Source: Methylomonas koyamae
GTDB taxonomy: Bacteria; Pseudomonadota; Gammaproteobacteria; Methylococcales; Methylomonadaceae
Direction: 5' to 3'
DNA: 64,000 nt
NCBI RefSeq assembly: GCF_019669905.1
Contig: NZ_AP019777.1
Span: 1,178,001-1,242,000 of the forward strand
The translations under genes were made by a program, and so were the position numbers. Under the pieces are notes generated by a model that ran no database searches, was not told the origin of the DNA, and worked only from the letters and a program-made list of their open reading frames with translations. Positions 17,971 through 26,533 of the stretch are shown one piece after another (the first letter of the stretch is position 1; every line of letters starts with the position of its first letter).

Positions 17971-18630
17971 CTAAATCGGGGTTATGCACAGATCATCCTC
18001 ATGCCTGGGGTTATTCACCCAATCACTTATGGGGGTTGTCGTCATATTGGCATAGGCCAAATTATCAAGCAGCATGAAGGCTTGATCCACACTGGTATAT
18101 TTATCCAACCAATTGCTGTAATGATCAGGCGGCAGAATCACCGGCATTCTGTCGTGGATGGGCTGCATTAACTCAGTCGCTTCAGTGGTGATGACGCTGC
18201 AGGAATACAGGGTTTGTTGTTCTTGTTGCCAATGCTCCCAGACTCCGGCAAAGGCGAATAACTGATTGTCCTGTCGATGGATATGGAAAGCTTGCTTGCC
18301 AGATTCCAACTTCTGCCATTCGTAAAAACCTTGGGCTACTATCAAGCAACGGCGCTTATGAAACGCAGTGCGAAAGGATGGCTTTTCATGAACGGTTTCG
18401 GCACGCGCATTGATCAGATGGTGGCTGTTTTTGGTGTCCTTAGACCAGGACGGAACCAATCCCCAGAACAGATTCACCGCTTTCAGCGATTTGTCTTCCA
18501 GTTCGACGATACAGAGAATTTTTCGTGCTGGGGTAATGTTGTAGCTGGGCTGATACTTTGGCAGGCGCGTCAGTTGAAAATGCTCAGCAATGTCTTCAGG
18601 TGAGGCTGTTAACTGGAATCGTCCGCACAT
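17971..18630 (-). CDS. yedK: SRAP (YedK/HMCES) abasic-site-sensing protein
   Basis: 219 aa. The protein starts MCGRF, so the catalytic Cys2 is exposed after removal of Met1. The conserved NARAET (residues about 79-84) and GFYEW motifs follow. SRAP proteins crosslink covalently to abasic sites in single-stranded DNA and shield them from breakage. In bacteria the gene is often tied to the SOS response, and here it lies in the lexA operon, which agrees. It is the last clear member of lexA / exonuclease-GIY-YIG / Trp-rich protein / yedK. Confidence 0.9.
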   Translation of the reverse strand: MCGRFQLTASPEDIAEHFQLTRLPKYQPSYNITPARKILCIVELEDKSLKAVNLFWGLVPSWSKDTKNSHHLINARAETVHEKPSFRTAFHKRRCLIVAQGFYEWQKLESGKQAFHIHRQDNQLFAFAGVWEHWQQEQQTLYSCSVITTEATELMQPIHDRMPVILPPDHYSNWLDKYTSVDQAFMLLDNLAYANMTTTPISDWVNNPRHEDDLCITPI

Positions 18631-18651
18631 GTTTTGATAATTCGATCTGGT

Positions 18652-18888
18652 TTACTGCCAACCTTGTAACCATTGCCCAGTATCCGTCAGGTCTTGCCAC
18701 GGCAGGATAACGCTGCGGCGCGAATAGATCGCTTCCATCTCGATGTGTTCTATCGGCGCATCGGGCGTATCAGGTGTGATCAACTGGGTCACCAGAAAAT
18801 GCTTTTCCTTATTTTGTGGTGTTGCGGCAGTCCATTTACTCAACAGTAACTTTTTCGGATTTAAGCGGCGTGCAGTTTTGTCAGGCAT
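18652..18888 (-). CDS. Trp-rich small protein (TIGR02450-like)
   Basis: 78 aa. The run LNPKKLLLSKWTAATPQNKEKHFLVT followed by W..L.D..QWLQGW matches the Trp-rich conserved family TIGR02450 as I remember it. Function is unknown. Its first codons overlap the end of the preceding exonuclease gene by 8 bp, so translation is coupled, and yedK starts 21 bp later. Its presence in a LexA-headed operon suggests a DNA-damage link, which is an inference. Confidence 0.75.
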   Translation of the reverse strand: MPDKTARRLNPKKLLLSKWTAATPQNKEKHFLVTQLITPDTPDAPIEHIEMEAIYSRRSVILPWQDLTDTGQWLQGWQ

Positions 18889-20278
18889 CGGAATGTCTCC
18901 TGCGGATAGTAGTCTTCGATCGTAAATGCACGACCTGAGTTTTCTTTAATGCCTTGACCAAGGTCATATAGGTATCGCGATCAAATGCCGGCCGGCCTTG
19001 CTCCAGCAGTGCTTGGATTTCTTCGTCACCGTGGGCAGTGCCGAGATAACACCAATGATCGATGACATGCAAATCCTCTTCTTCGCTAATGCCGATGGCG
19101 CCCGGATAAGGCCAACTGGTCAATTTGACCTTGCTCATGGCGGTTAATAACCGCGTGGCATGTTCCAAGCCGGACTCTTTGCCGACGCAGGCACCCCGAC
19201 AGCGCTTGAGTTGATGTGCAAAACACGGCTTACCACTGCCTACTTTTTCAAGACCCAGCACACCCAGACAAAGCTGATGTTGCTCAGCCAAACTGCGCAG
19301 CGCCTTTTCGGCATCCCGTTTAGTACCGTACAAGCCATATAAATTATCCTGCGCGCCAAAGTCCAAATCGTTGGCCCAGGTCAAGCGCGGCAATAATTGA
19401 TCCTGCTTTTGCTCCAGTTGCCAGGCACACAGCGCATTTTTACGCCGCAGACGTTGGTTATGTACCGGCGTCATTTGTTTGATCAGTTTGGCTTCGGTCA
19501 ATAATGCACCCAGTTCACCGCCGGTTTCGATCCAGTCGATACGCTTGGTTTGCTGGGACAGACTCATTTCCTTGGTGTGGCTATGGTCTGCAGCGAAGTG
19601 CGACAGCACCCGCTGTCTGATGTTGACACTTTTGCCAATATACAGCGGCAGTTCGTTTTCACCATAGAACAGATAGACACCGGGTCCTTCCGGCAGTTCA
19701 TGGACCAGATTCGGATCAAGCTGCGACGGCAGGCTGGAACGTTGCACCAGATTTTTTACCGTGGCTTTGATCGCATCGGCGGAAAACTGCTGATTCGCAT
19801 GCTGCCAGAACTGATGAATCAGTTGCGCATCCGCCAGGGCACGGTGGCGATCCTTGGCCGTGAGTTGATGTCGTTCGATCAGGCTATCAAGATTATGCCG
19901 GTTATACTGGGGATACAACGCTCGAGACAACTTCACAGTACACAATACCTGCGGCTTGAACAGCAGACCGACTCGTTTGAATTCATTTTTCAGGAAGCCA
20001 TAATCGAAGCGGGCGTTATGGGCGATGAACAGTCGGCCTTGCAATAAACCATCGACTTCCTTGGCCACCTGTTCAAACGTGGGTGCGTTTTCGACCATCG
20101 CGTTGCTAATGCCGGTCATTTGTTCGATGAACAACGGAATGCGCATTTGCGGATGAACCAATTGGCTCCATTCCCGCACGCCATCGTCATCCACCAGGAC
20201 AATGCCGATCTCGGTAATGCGATCTTTCGTGGCAGAGCCGCCGGTGGTTTCCAAGTCGACAAAGGCTAATGGTTGCAT
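18881..20278 (-). CDS. DnaQ-like 3'-5' exonuclease fused to GIY-YIG (Cho/UvrC-like) nuclease
   Basis: 465 aa with two nuclease domains. Residues 1-180 are a DEDD exonuclease related to the Pol III epsilon subunit (FVDLETTG with Asp8 and Glu10, IAHNARFDYGFL, and HRALADA). From about residue 205 a GIY-YIG domain like the N-terminal half of UvrC or Cho follows (GVYLFYGENELPLYIGKS...R). The fusion is known in bacteria and would combine end-processing with incision near DNA damage. It lies 9 bp after lexA, which makes it a direct SOS-operon member. Confidence 0.85.
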   Translation of the reverse strand: MQPLAFVDLETTGGSATKDRITEIGIVLVDDDGVREWSQLVHPQMRIPLFIEQMTGISNAMVENAPTFEQVAKEVDGLLQGRLFIAHNARFDYGFLKNEFKRVGLLFKPQVLCTVKLSRALYPQYNRHNLDSLIERHQLTAKDRHRALADAQLIHQFWQHANQQFSADAIKATVKNLVQRSSLPSQLDPNLVHELPEGPGVYLFYGENELPLYIGKSVNIRQRVLSHFAADHSHTKEMSLSQQTKRIDWIETGGELGALLTEAKLIKQMTPVHNQRLRRKNALCAWQLEQKQDQLLPRLTWANDLDFGAQDNLYGLYGTKRDAEKALRSLAEQHQLCLGVLGLEKVGSGKPCFAHQLKRCRGACVGKESGLEHATRLLTAMSKVKLTSWPYPGAIGISEEEDLHVIDHWCYLGTAHGDEEIQALLEQGRPAFDRDTYMTLVKALKKTQVVHLRSKTTIRRRHSDA

Positions 20279-20287
20279 AGTTGAGTC

Positions 20288-20914
20288 TTAACAGTAACTG
20301 CGCATCTGGCCGACCAGTACGCCTTGAATGCTGACTTGTGACGGATGGAAGTGCATGGCTTCCATGCTGGAATTGGCCGGAATCAATAACACCTCATCCG
20401 CTGTTTGTTCAATGTACTTCAAAGTGGCCTCCTGGTTGTCGATCAGTGCTACCACAATTTCACCGTTGTGGGCGTGACTACGTTGTTCGATGATGACCCA
20501 ATCGCCATCCAGTATGCCGGCTTCGATCATGGAATTCCCCTTAATTTTGAGCACATAACAGGATTGTTCGGTGCGAATTTGATCGGGGACATTGACCCAT
20601 TCGGTCTGCTCAATCGCTTCGATCGGTTTGCCGGCCGCAATGGTACCTACTAAGGGCAACGCATGGGGCAGAGGATGGTCGGGGCAACGCATGGCCAGCG
20701 CCTTTTCTGTTAGCCGAACCCCTCGATGTTTGTGCCCCATGGTTTCGACAAAACCAGCGTCTATCAATCCGCTCAGCGTTAAATGTAACGAACCCCGCGA
20801 CTTCAAGCCCAGTGCCTGACACAGTTCATTCAACGACGGTGGCCGTGGAAACTGCGACTGATTATCCAGCAAGAAATCCAAAATGGCCCGTTGTTTTCGG
20901 GTTAAGGCACTCAT
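20288..20914 (-). CDS. lexA: LexA-type SOS repressor
   Basis: 208 aa. The N-terminal winged helix is LTRKQRAILDFLLDN...PSLNELCQALG, ending in RGVRL. The autocleavage site is Ala94-Gly95 (TIAAGKP), and the catalytic dyad is Ser128 (GNSM) and Lys166 (ATLKY). RecA filaments would trigger self-cleavage and derepress the operon. It heads the operon lexA / exonuclease-GIY-YIG / Trp-rich / yedK and faces umuDC across a 99-bp spacer. The element therefore carries its own SOS circuit. Its DNA-binding helix differs from E. coli LexA, so its operator may differ too. Confidence 0.92.
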   Translation of the reverse strand: MSALTRKQRAILDFLLDNQSQFPRPPSLNELCQALGLKSRGSLHLTLSGLIDAGFVETMGHKHRGVRLTEKALAMRCPDHPLPHALPLVGTIAAGKPIEAIEQTEWVNVPDQIRTEQSCYVLKIKGNSMIEAGILDGDWVIIEQRSHAHNGEIVVALIDNQEATLKYIEQTADEVLLIPANSSMEAMHFHPSQVSIQGVLVGQMRSYC

Positions 20915-21013
20915 GCGAGAAATAAATAGGTTTTAGTTATATTGAGAACAATCATAGAACGTTTGCGTTTTCGATGGTAGTCTTATGTCATCAATCGTTT
21001 GTAATTCACAGTG
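20915..21013. promoter_or_regulatory. Divergent lexA/umuD promoter region
   Basis: This spacer must carry both promoters. I find no match to the E. coli SOS box (CTG-N10-CAG). A 12-bp dyad AACG-TTTG-CGTT at 20958-20969 lies near the middle and is a candidate operator. AT-rich DNA flanks it on the lexA side. Confidence 0.4.
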
Positions 21014-21505
21014 ATGCCCATGACCGAATCATTGCCATTTTCGATCCTCAACGCCGCACAACCGTTACCCCCAATCCGGGATGGATTGGCTTGGTTTCAT
21101 CTTGCCAAATCGGAAAAGACACTACGATTGCCGCTGTTCATCAGCAAAGTGGCCGCGGGTTTTCCATCGCCGGCCGATGATTATGTGGAAAAGACGTTGG
21201 ATTTAGAAGAATTGCTGATTCAAAAACCGGCGGCGACTTTTTTTGTCAGGGCTCAAGGCGATTCCATGCTCGGCGCCGGGATTCATCCCAACGACATTTT
21301 AGTGGTCGACCGCTCCAGGGAGCCGATGCCCGATAAGATCGTGATTTGCGCCGTCAACGGTGAGTTGACGGTGAAGCGACTAATCGTTGCCGACGGCCAA
21401 TGGCGTTTGAAAGCCGAAAACCCGGCGTATCCGGATATTCCTTTGACCGAGGATCTGGAAACTGTGTTTTGGGGGACGGTGACTAATGTGATACATCCGG
21501 TCTGA
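21014..21505 (+). CDS. umuD: UmuD-like SOS mutagenesis protein
   Basis: 163 aa S24-family protease. The cleavage site is Ala48-Gly49 in KVAAGFPSPADDYVE, and the catalytic residues are Ser84 (GDSM) and Lys121 (LTVKRL). After RecA-assisted self-cleavage UmuD' joins UmuC to form the Pol V translesion polymerase. The N-terminal arm is about 25 residues longer than in E. coli. The start could be 21014 or 21020; neither has a strong ribosome site. The stop overlaps the umuC start (TGATG). Confidence 0.88.
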   Translation: MPMTESLPFSILNAAQPLPPIRDGLAWFHLAKSEKTLRLPLFISKVAAGFPSPADDYVEKTLDLEELLIQKPAATFFVRAQGDSMLGAGIHPNDILVVDRSREPMPDKIVICAVNGELTVKRLIVADGQWRLKAENPAYPDIPLTEDLETVFWGTVTNVIHPV

Positions 21506-22794
21506 TGATGGAACAAGCGCGCATCGGTCTTGTTGACTGTAACAATTTTTACGTGAGTTGCGAGCGGGTTTTCCGGCCGGATTTGATCGGCAAGCCGGTC
21601 ATGCTGTTGAGCAACAACGACGGTTGTGTCGTAGCTCGCAGTCAGGAGGTCAAAGACTTAGGCATTAAAATGGGCGTGCCTTTGTTTCAGGTACAGCAAC
21701 TGGTCAATCAGCATCAAATCCAACTATTTTCGTCGAACTATACCTTGTACGCGGACATGTCGGCGCGGGTGATGAGTTTGTTGGAAGAATTTACACCGCG
21801 CATGGAAGTGTACTCCATCGACGAAGCGTTTTTGGATTTAACCGCCGTGTATCCTTGTTATCAAGATCCGATTGCTTATGGTCAGCGCATCCGCAAAGCG
21901 ATTGCTCGGCAAACCGGCATTCCAGTGTGTGTCGGTATGGGGCCGACCAAGACCCTGGCCAAGCTGGCTAACTTCGCCGCCAAGAAATGGAAACAAACCG
22001 GCGGTGTCCTCGATCTTTCCGACCCCATCCGTCGGGAAAAGCTGATGAAAATTGTTCCCGTCGATGAAGTCTGGGGGATTGGCCGGCAAACCACGAAGCG
22101 CCTTAATCAATTGGGCATTCAAACCGTCTGGGACCTGGCCATACAGCCTCCTAAAACCATCCAGGCGCAATTCAATGTTGTGGTCGCCCGTACAGTCATG
22201 GAGTTGAACGGTACGGCCAGCCTGGATTTGGAAGACGTGGCCGCGGACAAGCAACAAATCGTCTGTTCACGATCCTTCAGTCGCAAGCTGACTGAGCTGG
22301 AGGAGTTAAGTCGAGCCCTGTCGGAATACTGTACCCGTGCCGCTGAAAAGCTACGCCGGCAACAGTCGGTGACCTGTTGCGTCAGTGTGTTCATTCGGAC
22401 TAATCCGTTTGCGGTTCAAGAACCGCAATACCAACGCGCCGCAACGGTCAAACTGGATGCCGCCACTCAAGATACTCGTGTGATCATTCGTGTCGCGCTG
22501 TCGAGTTTAAAAGCCATCTACAAACCCGGCTTTGGTTATCAAAAATGCGGTGTCCAACTGAGTGCGATTCGACCTGCAGTATCCCCCTCGCAGTTCGATC
22601 TCTTCGACTTGAGCTGCGAAGGCATGCCACCCGATAACACCGCACTCATGCAAACCTTGGATACCATCAATCGACGATTCCCCAAAGCGGTCACGATCGC
22701 GTCATCGGGCTTTGATAAAAGTTGGAAACCCAAAGCCGAACGCATTTCACAACGCTATACCACCGATTGGCGAGAATTGGTTGTCGTTCGCTAA
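21505..22794 (+). CDS. umuC: UmuC-like Y-family DNA polymerase (Pol V)
   Basis: 429 aa. The Y-family palm is complete: LVDCNNFYVSCERVF with the first catalytic aspartate near residue 10, and YSIDEAFLDL near 95-104 with the second metal ligands. The helix-hairpin-helix (VWGIGRQTTKRLNQLGI) and little-finger domain (SRSFSRKLTELEEL) follow. It copies past DNA lesions with low fidelity. Start codon 21505 overlaps the umuD stop, the usual coupling. Genes of this type on SXT-like elements (rumAB) give hosts extra mutagenic repair. Confidence 0.93.
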   Translation: MMEQARIGLVDCNNFYVSCERVFRPDLIGKPVMLLSNNDGCVVARSQEVKDLGIKMGVPLFQVQQLVNQHQIQLFSSNYTLYADMSARVMSLLEEFTPRMEVYSIDEAFLDLTAVYPCYQDPIAYGQRIRKAIARQTGIPVCVGMGPTKTLAKLANFAAKKWKQTGGVLDLSDPIRREKLMKIVPVDEVWGIGRQTTKRLNQLGIQTVWDLAIQPPKTIQAQFNVVVARTVMELNGTASLDLEDVAADKQQIVCSRSFSRKLTELEELSRALSEYCTRAAEKLRRQQSVTCCVSVFIRTNPFAVQEPQYQRAATVKLDAATQDTRVIIRVALSSLKAIYKPGFGYQKCGVQLSAIRPAVSPSQFDLFDLSCEGMPPDNTALMQTLDTINRRFPKAVTIASSGFDKSWKPKAERISQRYTTDWRELVVVR

Positions 22795-22803
22795 CTGCAT
22801 GGT

Positions 22804-23943
22804 TCAGCATATAAAGAACGTTTGAGGCTCCTCTGGTTCCAATTGCCTGGACATCGATTCACAATAGTGATCGAAATTCCCCGTGAATTCGATGGTAGGA
22901 AGAAGGTTGTTGTCAATCATGTGAGGAATATTGAGATCGATCAGAAGTTCGTTGATGTCTTCGAATTCTGTCTTAGCCTCATCGGTTGTCAAGAGCGGCC
23001 AAACGTAAACGGTTGACAGTGCTTTATCATCATCAAAAAAAGCCGCCCGTATTTCCGTGGGTATGCCATCGACGCCGTGTTTACTGAGCAGGACTTTTGA
23101 CACGGGATAATCTTGGTCTTTAATAATTACCTTATAGAAGATATCAAGCCCATTGAGTAAATGGATCCCACGCGAGGCGGCAATACTGAGCGGGTTGGGT
23201 TTTTCAACCGCCCAGACAGTGTGCCCGGTTTGTTCTTCCATCTCGTCTTCAAAGGCTACTGACCATTCTTCGGCAAATCCGCCAAAGGCATCCGATTTGG
23301 GCTGTTCACAAAAAAGGGGGGTTAATGCCTGATCGCTAATCACCACTCCCACCAGGAAGCGCAAAATGAGGTCCCCCTCCGGACTCTCCGAGGGCTTCAT
23401 AACAAAAGAACGGCGTGATTCCGATGTTGAAATTTCGCCTTCGGCTTGCTCGATCAATTGCTGGTTGATCTGGCGAATTTGGCTAGGTAACCAGTTGATG
23501 TCTTCAAGGGTGAACAATTCGTCATGAATGGCGAGAGCTTGTCTATCATTGATCAGCCCATGGCTTTGAAGCAATTGTCTAATGCGCTCGGGGTCTTCAA
23601 TACGCTTAAGCAAAGGCTTTCCAAGATGGGTCTCGATAACCATCGGAATGGCGAATACAATCGCCTCTGCATTCGGCATAGACGGTAATCTCACCCGAAT
23701 GCGTTCGGCGAGCGAAAAAATGCGCTCATTTAATATCGAAAATACGTGCAAACCTTCCGATTGTCGTAAAGCGCTTACCAAAATATCGTCCTGGCCTTTT
23801 GCAATACAGGACTCGATAAACGCTCGCAAAAGCGAATCGAGCTCCGACGACGTCGGGTTTAGGGCGACTGTCTTAGCGGTTAAAGTAATAAATTCAACGA
23901 AAGGATCCGACGTAGCGGTGACGTTAATAGAACGGGTTGACAT
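22804..23943 (-). CDS. Hypothetical protein of the conjugative element
   Basis: 379 aa, soluble and acidic, no membrane segment. I do not recognise a domain. The sequence alternates helices and strands and ends in EPEEPQTFFIC. The ATG at 23943 (MSTRSINVTA) has AGGAG just upstream and is preferred over codons further out. It converges on umuC, with stops only 9 bp apart, and follows the traI-traD-DUF4400 genes on the same strand after a 128-bp gap. A role in the transfer region is possible but not shown. Confidence 0.6.
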   Translation of the reverse strand: MSTRSINVTATSDPFVEFITLTAKTVALNPTSSELDSLLRAFIESCIAKGQDDILVSALRQSEGLHVFSILNERIFSLAERIRVRLPSMPNAEAIVFAIPMVIETHLGKPLLKRIEDPERIRQLLQSHGLINDRQALAIHDELFTLEDINWLPSQIRQINQQLIEQAEGEISTSESRRSFVMKPSESPEGDLILRFLVGVVISDQALTPLFCEQPKSDAFGGFAEEWSVAFEDEMEEQTGHTVWAVEKPNPLSIAASRGIHLLNGLDIFYKVIIKDQDYPVSKVLLSKHGVDGIPTEIRAAFFDDDKALSTVYVWPLLTTDEAKTEFEDINELLIDLNIPHMIDNNLLPTIEFTGNFDHYCESMSRQLEPEEPQTFFIC

Positions 23944-24071
23944 GATAATGCTCCTGGGTTGTGTTGAGGTTGAGGAGTAAAACAAGTTTGGGGTTTTGCC
24001 TGAGCCTGGGGTAATGCGCCGGATGTGTGTGGATCATGCCGTGCAGAAAACAGATGACATTCATGGAACAC

Positions 24072-24704
24072 CTACACCCGCTTTTGCGTATTGGCCAACA
24101 GCACGTTGACGGCGTAGGCGACGACAAAGACGCCCACCGGGACAGCTTGCGGCGGAATCGGAAACGGCAGGGTCAAACTAACCAATAGCAGATACAACGC
24201 ACCTAGAATCAGGTAGAGGCTGTAGCGATGGGCCATGGGGCTAGGGTAATCGAAGTTGGTCTGGCTGATCTTACGCCGCACCAATCCGTCGACGACAAAC
24301 GGCAGCAATGAAGTCGCCAGATAGGGCAACCAGATACAGGCGGTAGTCAGGCGCTTGATCATTTGAAAGATGGTGTCCCACAGCACGTTGAGCCGACTTT
24401 CGATAAACGGAAACAGATCGTTGCGGCCCACATCCTCGAAACCCTTGGACATCTGGCGTTCGCGCTCGGTCGGAATGAAGTAGCGGAACACGCTGTCTCG
24501 AATACCGGTGCTGACGAACAAGCGATCAAACCAGCGTTGCGCGGTGTGATTGATCTGCGATTCTTTATTGGCGCCAAAATAGCCGATCATCATCCGGTCT
24601 TCGGCGCGCTGCAGTTCGCGCGTCCAGCGGTCGGACACGAAACTGGCCACCAGGATCACTTCCAGTAGCCAAAGCATCAGGCTGAACAACAGATTGCGTG
24701 TCAT
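24072..24704 (-). CDS. DUF4400 integrating-element membrane protein (TIGR03747-like)
   Basis: 210 aa with one N-terminal and about three C-terminal membrane helices. The central segment RTELQRAEDRMMIGYFGANKESQI-type and the position directly after traD match the DUF4400/TIGR03747 family found in SXT- and PFGI-type elements. Its job is unknown; location suggests a partner of the coupling protein at the inner membrane. The start codon overlaps the traD stop by one base, so the two are translationally coupled. Confidence 0.75.
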   Translation of the reverse strand: MTRNLLFSLMLWLLEVILVASFVSDRWTRELQRAEDRMMIGYFGANKESQINHTAQRWFDRLFVSTGIRDSVFRYFIPTERERQMSKGFEDVGRNDLFPFIESRLNVLWDTIFQMIKRLTTACIWLPYLATSLLPFVVDGLVRRKISQTNFDYPSPMAHRYSLYLILGALYLLLVSLTLPFPIPPQAVPVGVFVVAYAVNVLLANTQKRV

Positions 24705-26533
24705 CAGCTAGCGCCTTGACGGTCTTGTGCCGACCGCAGTATCGGCAAGCGGCCTTTGACGATCCGGCCGCCGGACAACTTGGCGATGTAATGCAGATCG
24801 GGGAGTTGCCCCAACAATTGCGGTGCAAACAAATCGCCTTCTTCTTCCATCAGGCGTTCGCCGACATTGCCGGAAAACACGGTGGGATTGGTCGCACTAG
24901 TGGCTACGCCTTGGGTGCGCATGATGTATTTGAGCCGGGTTTTCGGCAGGTTGTCGGTGATGTACTGCTGGGTTTCGCTGTCCATGATCCTGAGCGCGAT
25001 CAGGTTATTGACGTTACCCAGCACTTGTCGTGCTTTGTCCTGGGAACCCGTGCGGGCGGCAAAGTCGGCAAAAGTTTGCGTAGCGATGAACAGCCGAATC
25101 TTGGCGCCGCGGCCTTTGTTCAAAACCTGAATGAAGGGATCGTTGATGACTTCCGCCGCCTCGTCGACGAACACATTCACGGGTCGGTCCGAGACGCCGT
25201 AGTTGTAACGGTCGCCGGCGACAGCGGCCAAGTCGGCCAACAGAATCGAACCAATCGCACTGCCCACCATGCCATCCGATAACGAATCCAGGCCGATGTA
25301 AGCAACCTGGGCTTTTTCGATGATGTGGCCGGTATTGGTGATCGGCCTAAGATCGTCTATATCATGAGGGTTAGGGGAGAGCAGGGGGCCTAAAGAACCC
25401 GAGGTCAGCATGTTCATGATCGGAATCAAGGAGGCGACCATCTTGCTGAAGTGCGCCCGGTCGTGTTCGAACAAGGACAACAGGCCTTCCAAATCCAAAT
25501 TGGGCAGTTGATACTGCACGACTTCCCGGTAAAACTTGACCAGTCCCAGCGCTTTGGAATCGATTTCCTTGGCATTCTTCAGGTAAGGCCGCGCCTCTTG
25601 CCGCCAATGCCCCAGGTTATTGTCGAAATAACGTTCCAGAGCTTGAATCACCAACGTGGAGGGACCGCCTTCGAGGTAACGGCGCAGTTTCACCAGGGTT
25701 GGCCGTTCCTCGATCACCATCAACCCCTGAATCACGTTATCCAGCGATTTTTGGCCAAAGGCCTTGAATGGGTCGTTACTGCTTTCGCTGGGCGAAATGG
25801 CGCTGATGCGGCTGGCGATTTCCGAAGGCCGGTTGAAATTGTGCAGAGGGTCAAGTCGCACGCTGTCTTCCGGAAACGCCGGGTGGAAATACACGAAACG
25901 GTCCGGACGCTTGGCCAAGGCACAGGCGCGTTTGGCACAGGCCATCAAGTCCTTGTCGCCTTTGGGGTCGATGATGATCACCGCTTCGCCGCGCAACACG
26001 GCTTGCGTCACCAACACGTCAAAGGCTCGGGTTTTACCGGCGCCAGTGGTACCGACCAGCAGCGTATGGCCGGCGGTATGCTGCAAAGGCTGACGAATGT
26101 CGTTTTCGGAGACTTCCAGGCCGTGTATCCAAGCCGAGCCCATGCGTTGATGATCGCTGGGAATCAAGGTCGAGACATCGCGTTTTAAAATCTCATAGGC
26201 CAATTGCGCATGCTTTTGTACCCAATCGAATCCCCAGCCGAACCACAAAGCCTCGGGGTTGCGCTTCACCATCGTTACCAGCTTTTCGGCCTCCAGGTAT
26301 TGGAATCGAAACTGTCGCAACCGGCGTTTGCGGTGCCAGAGACTTAATGCCGGTAACAATCGCCAACACGCCATTACCCCGCACGCCGTCATCAACCAAT
26401 CGAAGGGCTCACGCGGCAATCCCGACCACCGACTGGTGAAATTCGCCAAACCGGCGCCGCCCAACCAACCCGAGATGGCATAGACCTCGAAAATCGGGCG
26501 CCAAGGAAACTGATAGTCGTAATCGGATTTCAT
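24704..26533 (-). CDS. traD: TraD conjugative coupling ATPase (SXT/TOL type)
   Basis: 609 aa. Two N-terminal membrane helices are followed by a VirD4/FtsK-like motor domain. The Walker A motif is LLVGTTGAGKTRAF (about residue 165), and Walker B is VNVFVDEAAEVI (about 440). An all-alpha insert with LFIATQTFADFAAR follows. TraD brings the relaxase-DNA complex to the secretion channel. I choose the ATG at 26533: it overlaps the traI stop as ATGA. An in-frame codon at 26581 would overlap traI by 52 bp. Confidence 0.92.
   Translation of the reverse strand: MKSDYDYQFPWRPIFEVYAISGWLGGAGLANFTSRWSGLPREPFDWLMTACGVMACWRLLPALSLWHRKRRLRQFRFQYLEAEKLVTMVKRNPEALWFGWGFDWVQKHAQLAYEILKRDVSTLIPSDHQRMGSAWIHGLEVSENDIRQPLQHTAGHTLLVGTTGAGKTRAFDVLVTQAVLRGEAVIIIDPKGDKDLMACAKRACALAKRPDRFVYFHPAFPEDSVRLDPLHNFNRPSEIASRISAISPSESSNDPFKAFGQKSLDNVIQGLMVIEERPTLVKLRRYLEGGPSTLVIQALERYFDNNLGHWRQEARPYLKNAKEIDSKALGLVKFYREVVQYQLPNLDLEGLLSLFEHDRAHFSKMVASLIPIMNMLTSGSLGPLLSPNPHDIDDLRPITNTGHIIEKAQVAYIGLDSLSDGMVGSAIGSILLADLAAVAGDRYNYGVSDRPVNVFVDEAAEVINDPFIQVLNKGRGAKIRLFIATQTFADFAARTGSQDKARQVLGNVNNLIALRIMDSETQQYITDNLPKTRLKYIMRTQGVATSATNPTVFSGNVGERLMEEEGDLFAPQLLGQLPDLHYIAKLSGGRIVKGRLPILRSAQDRQGAS

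Noticed and set aside
20915..21013. Standard enteric SOS box between lexA and umuD
   Set aside because: No CTG-N10-CAG match; only a shorter AACG-N4-CGTT dyad was found, so I do not claim a known LexA site.
25451..26188. Long plus-strand open frame opposite traD
   Set aside because: It has no ribosome site and no domain, and lies fully inside a well-supported gene; a shadow of codon bias.
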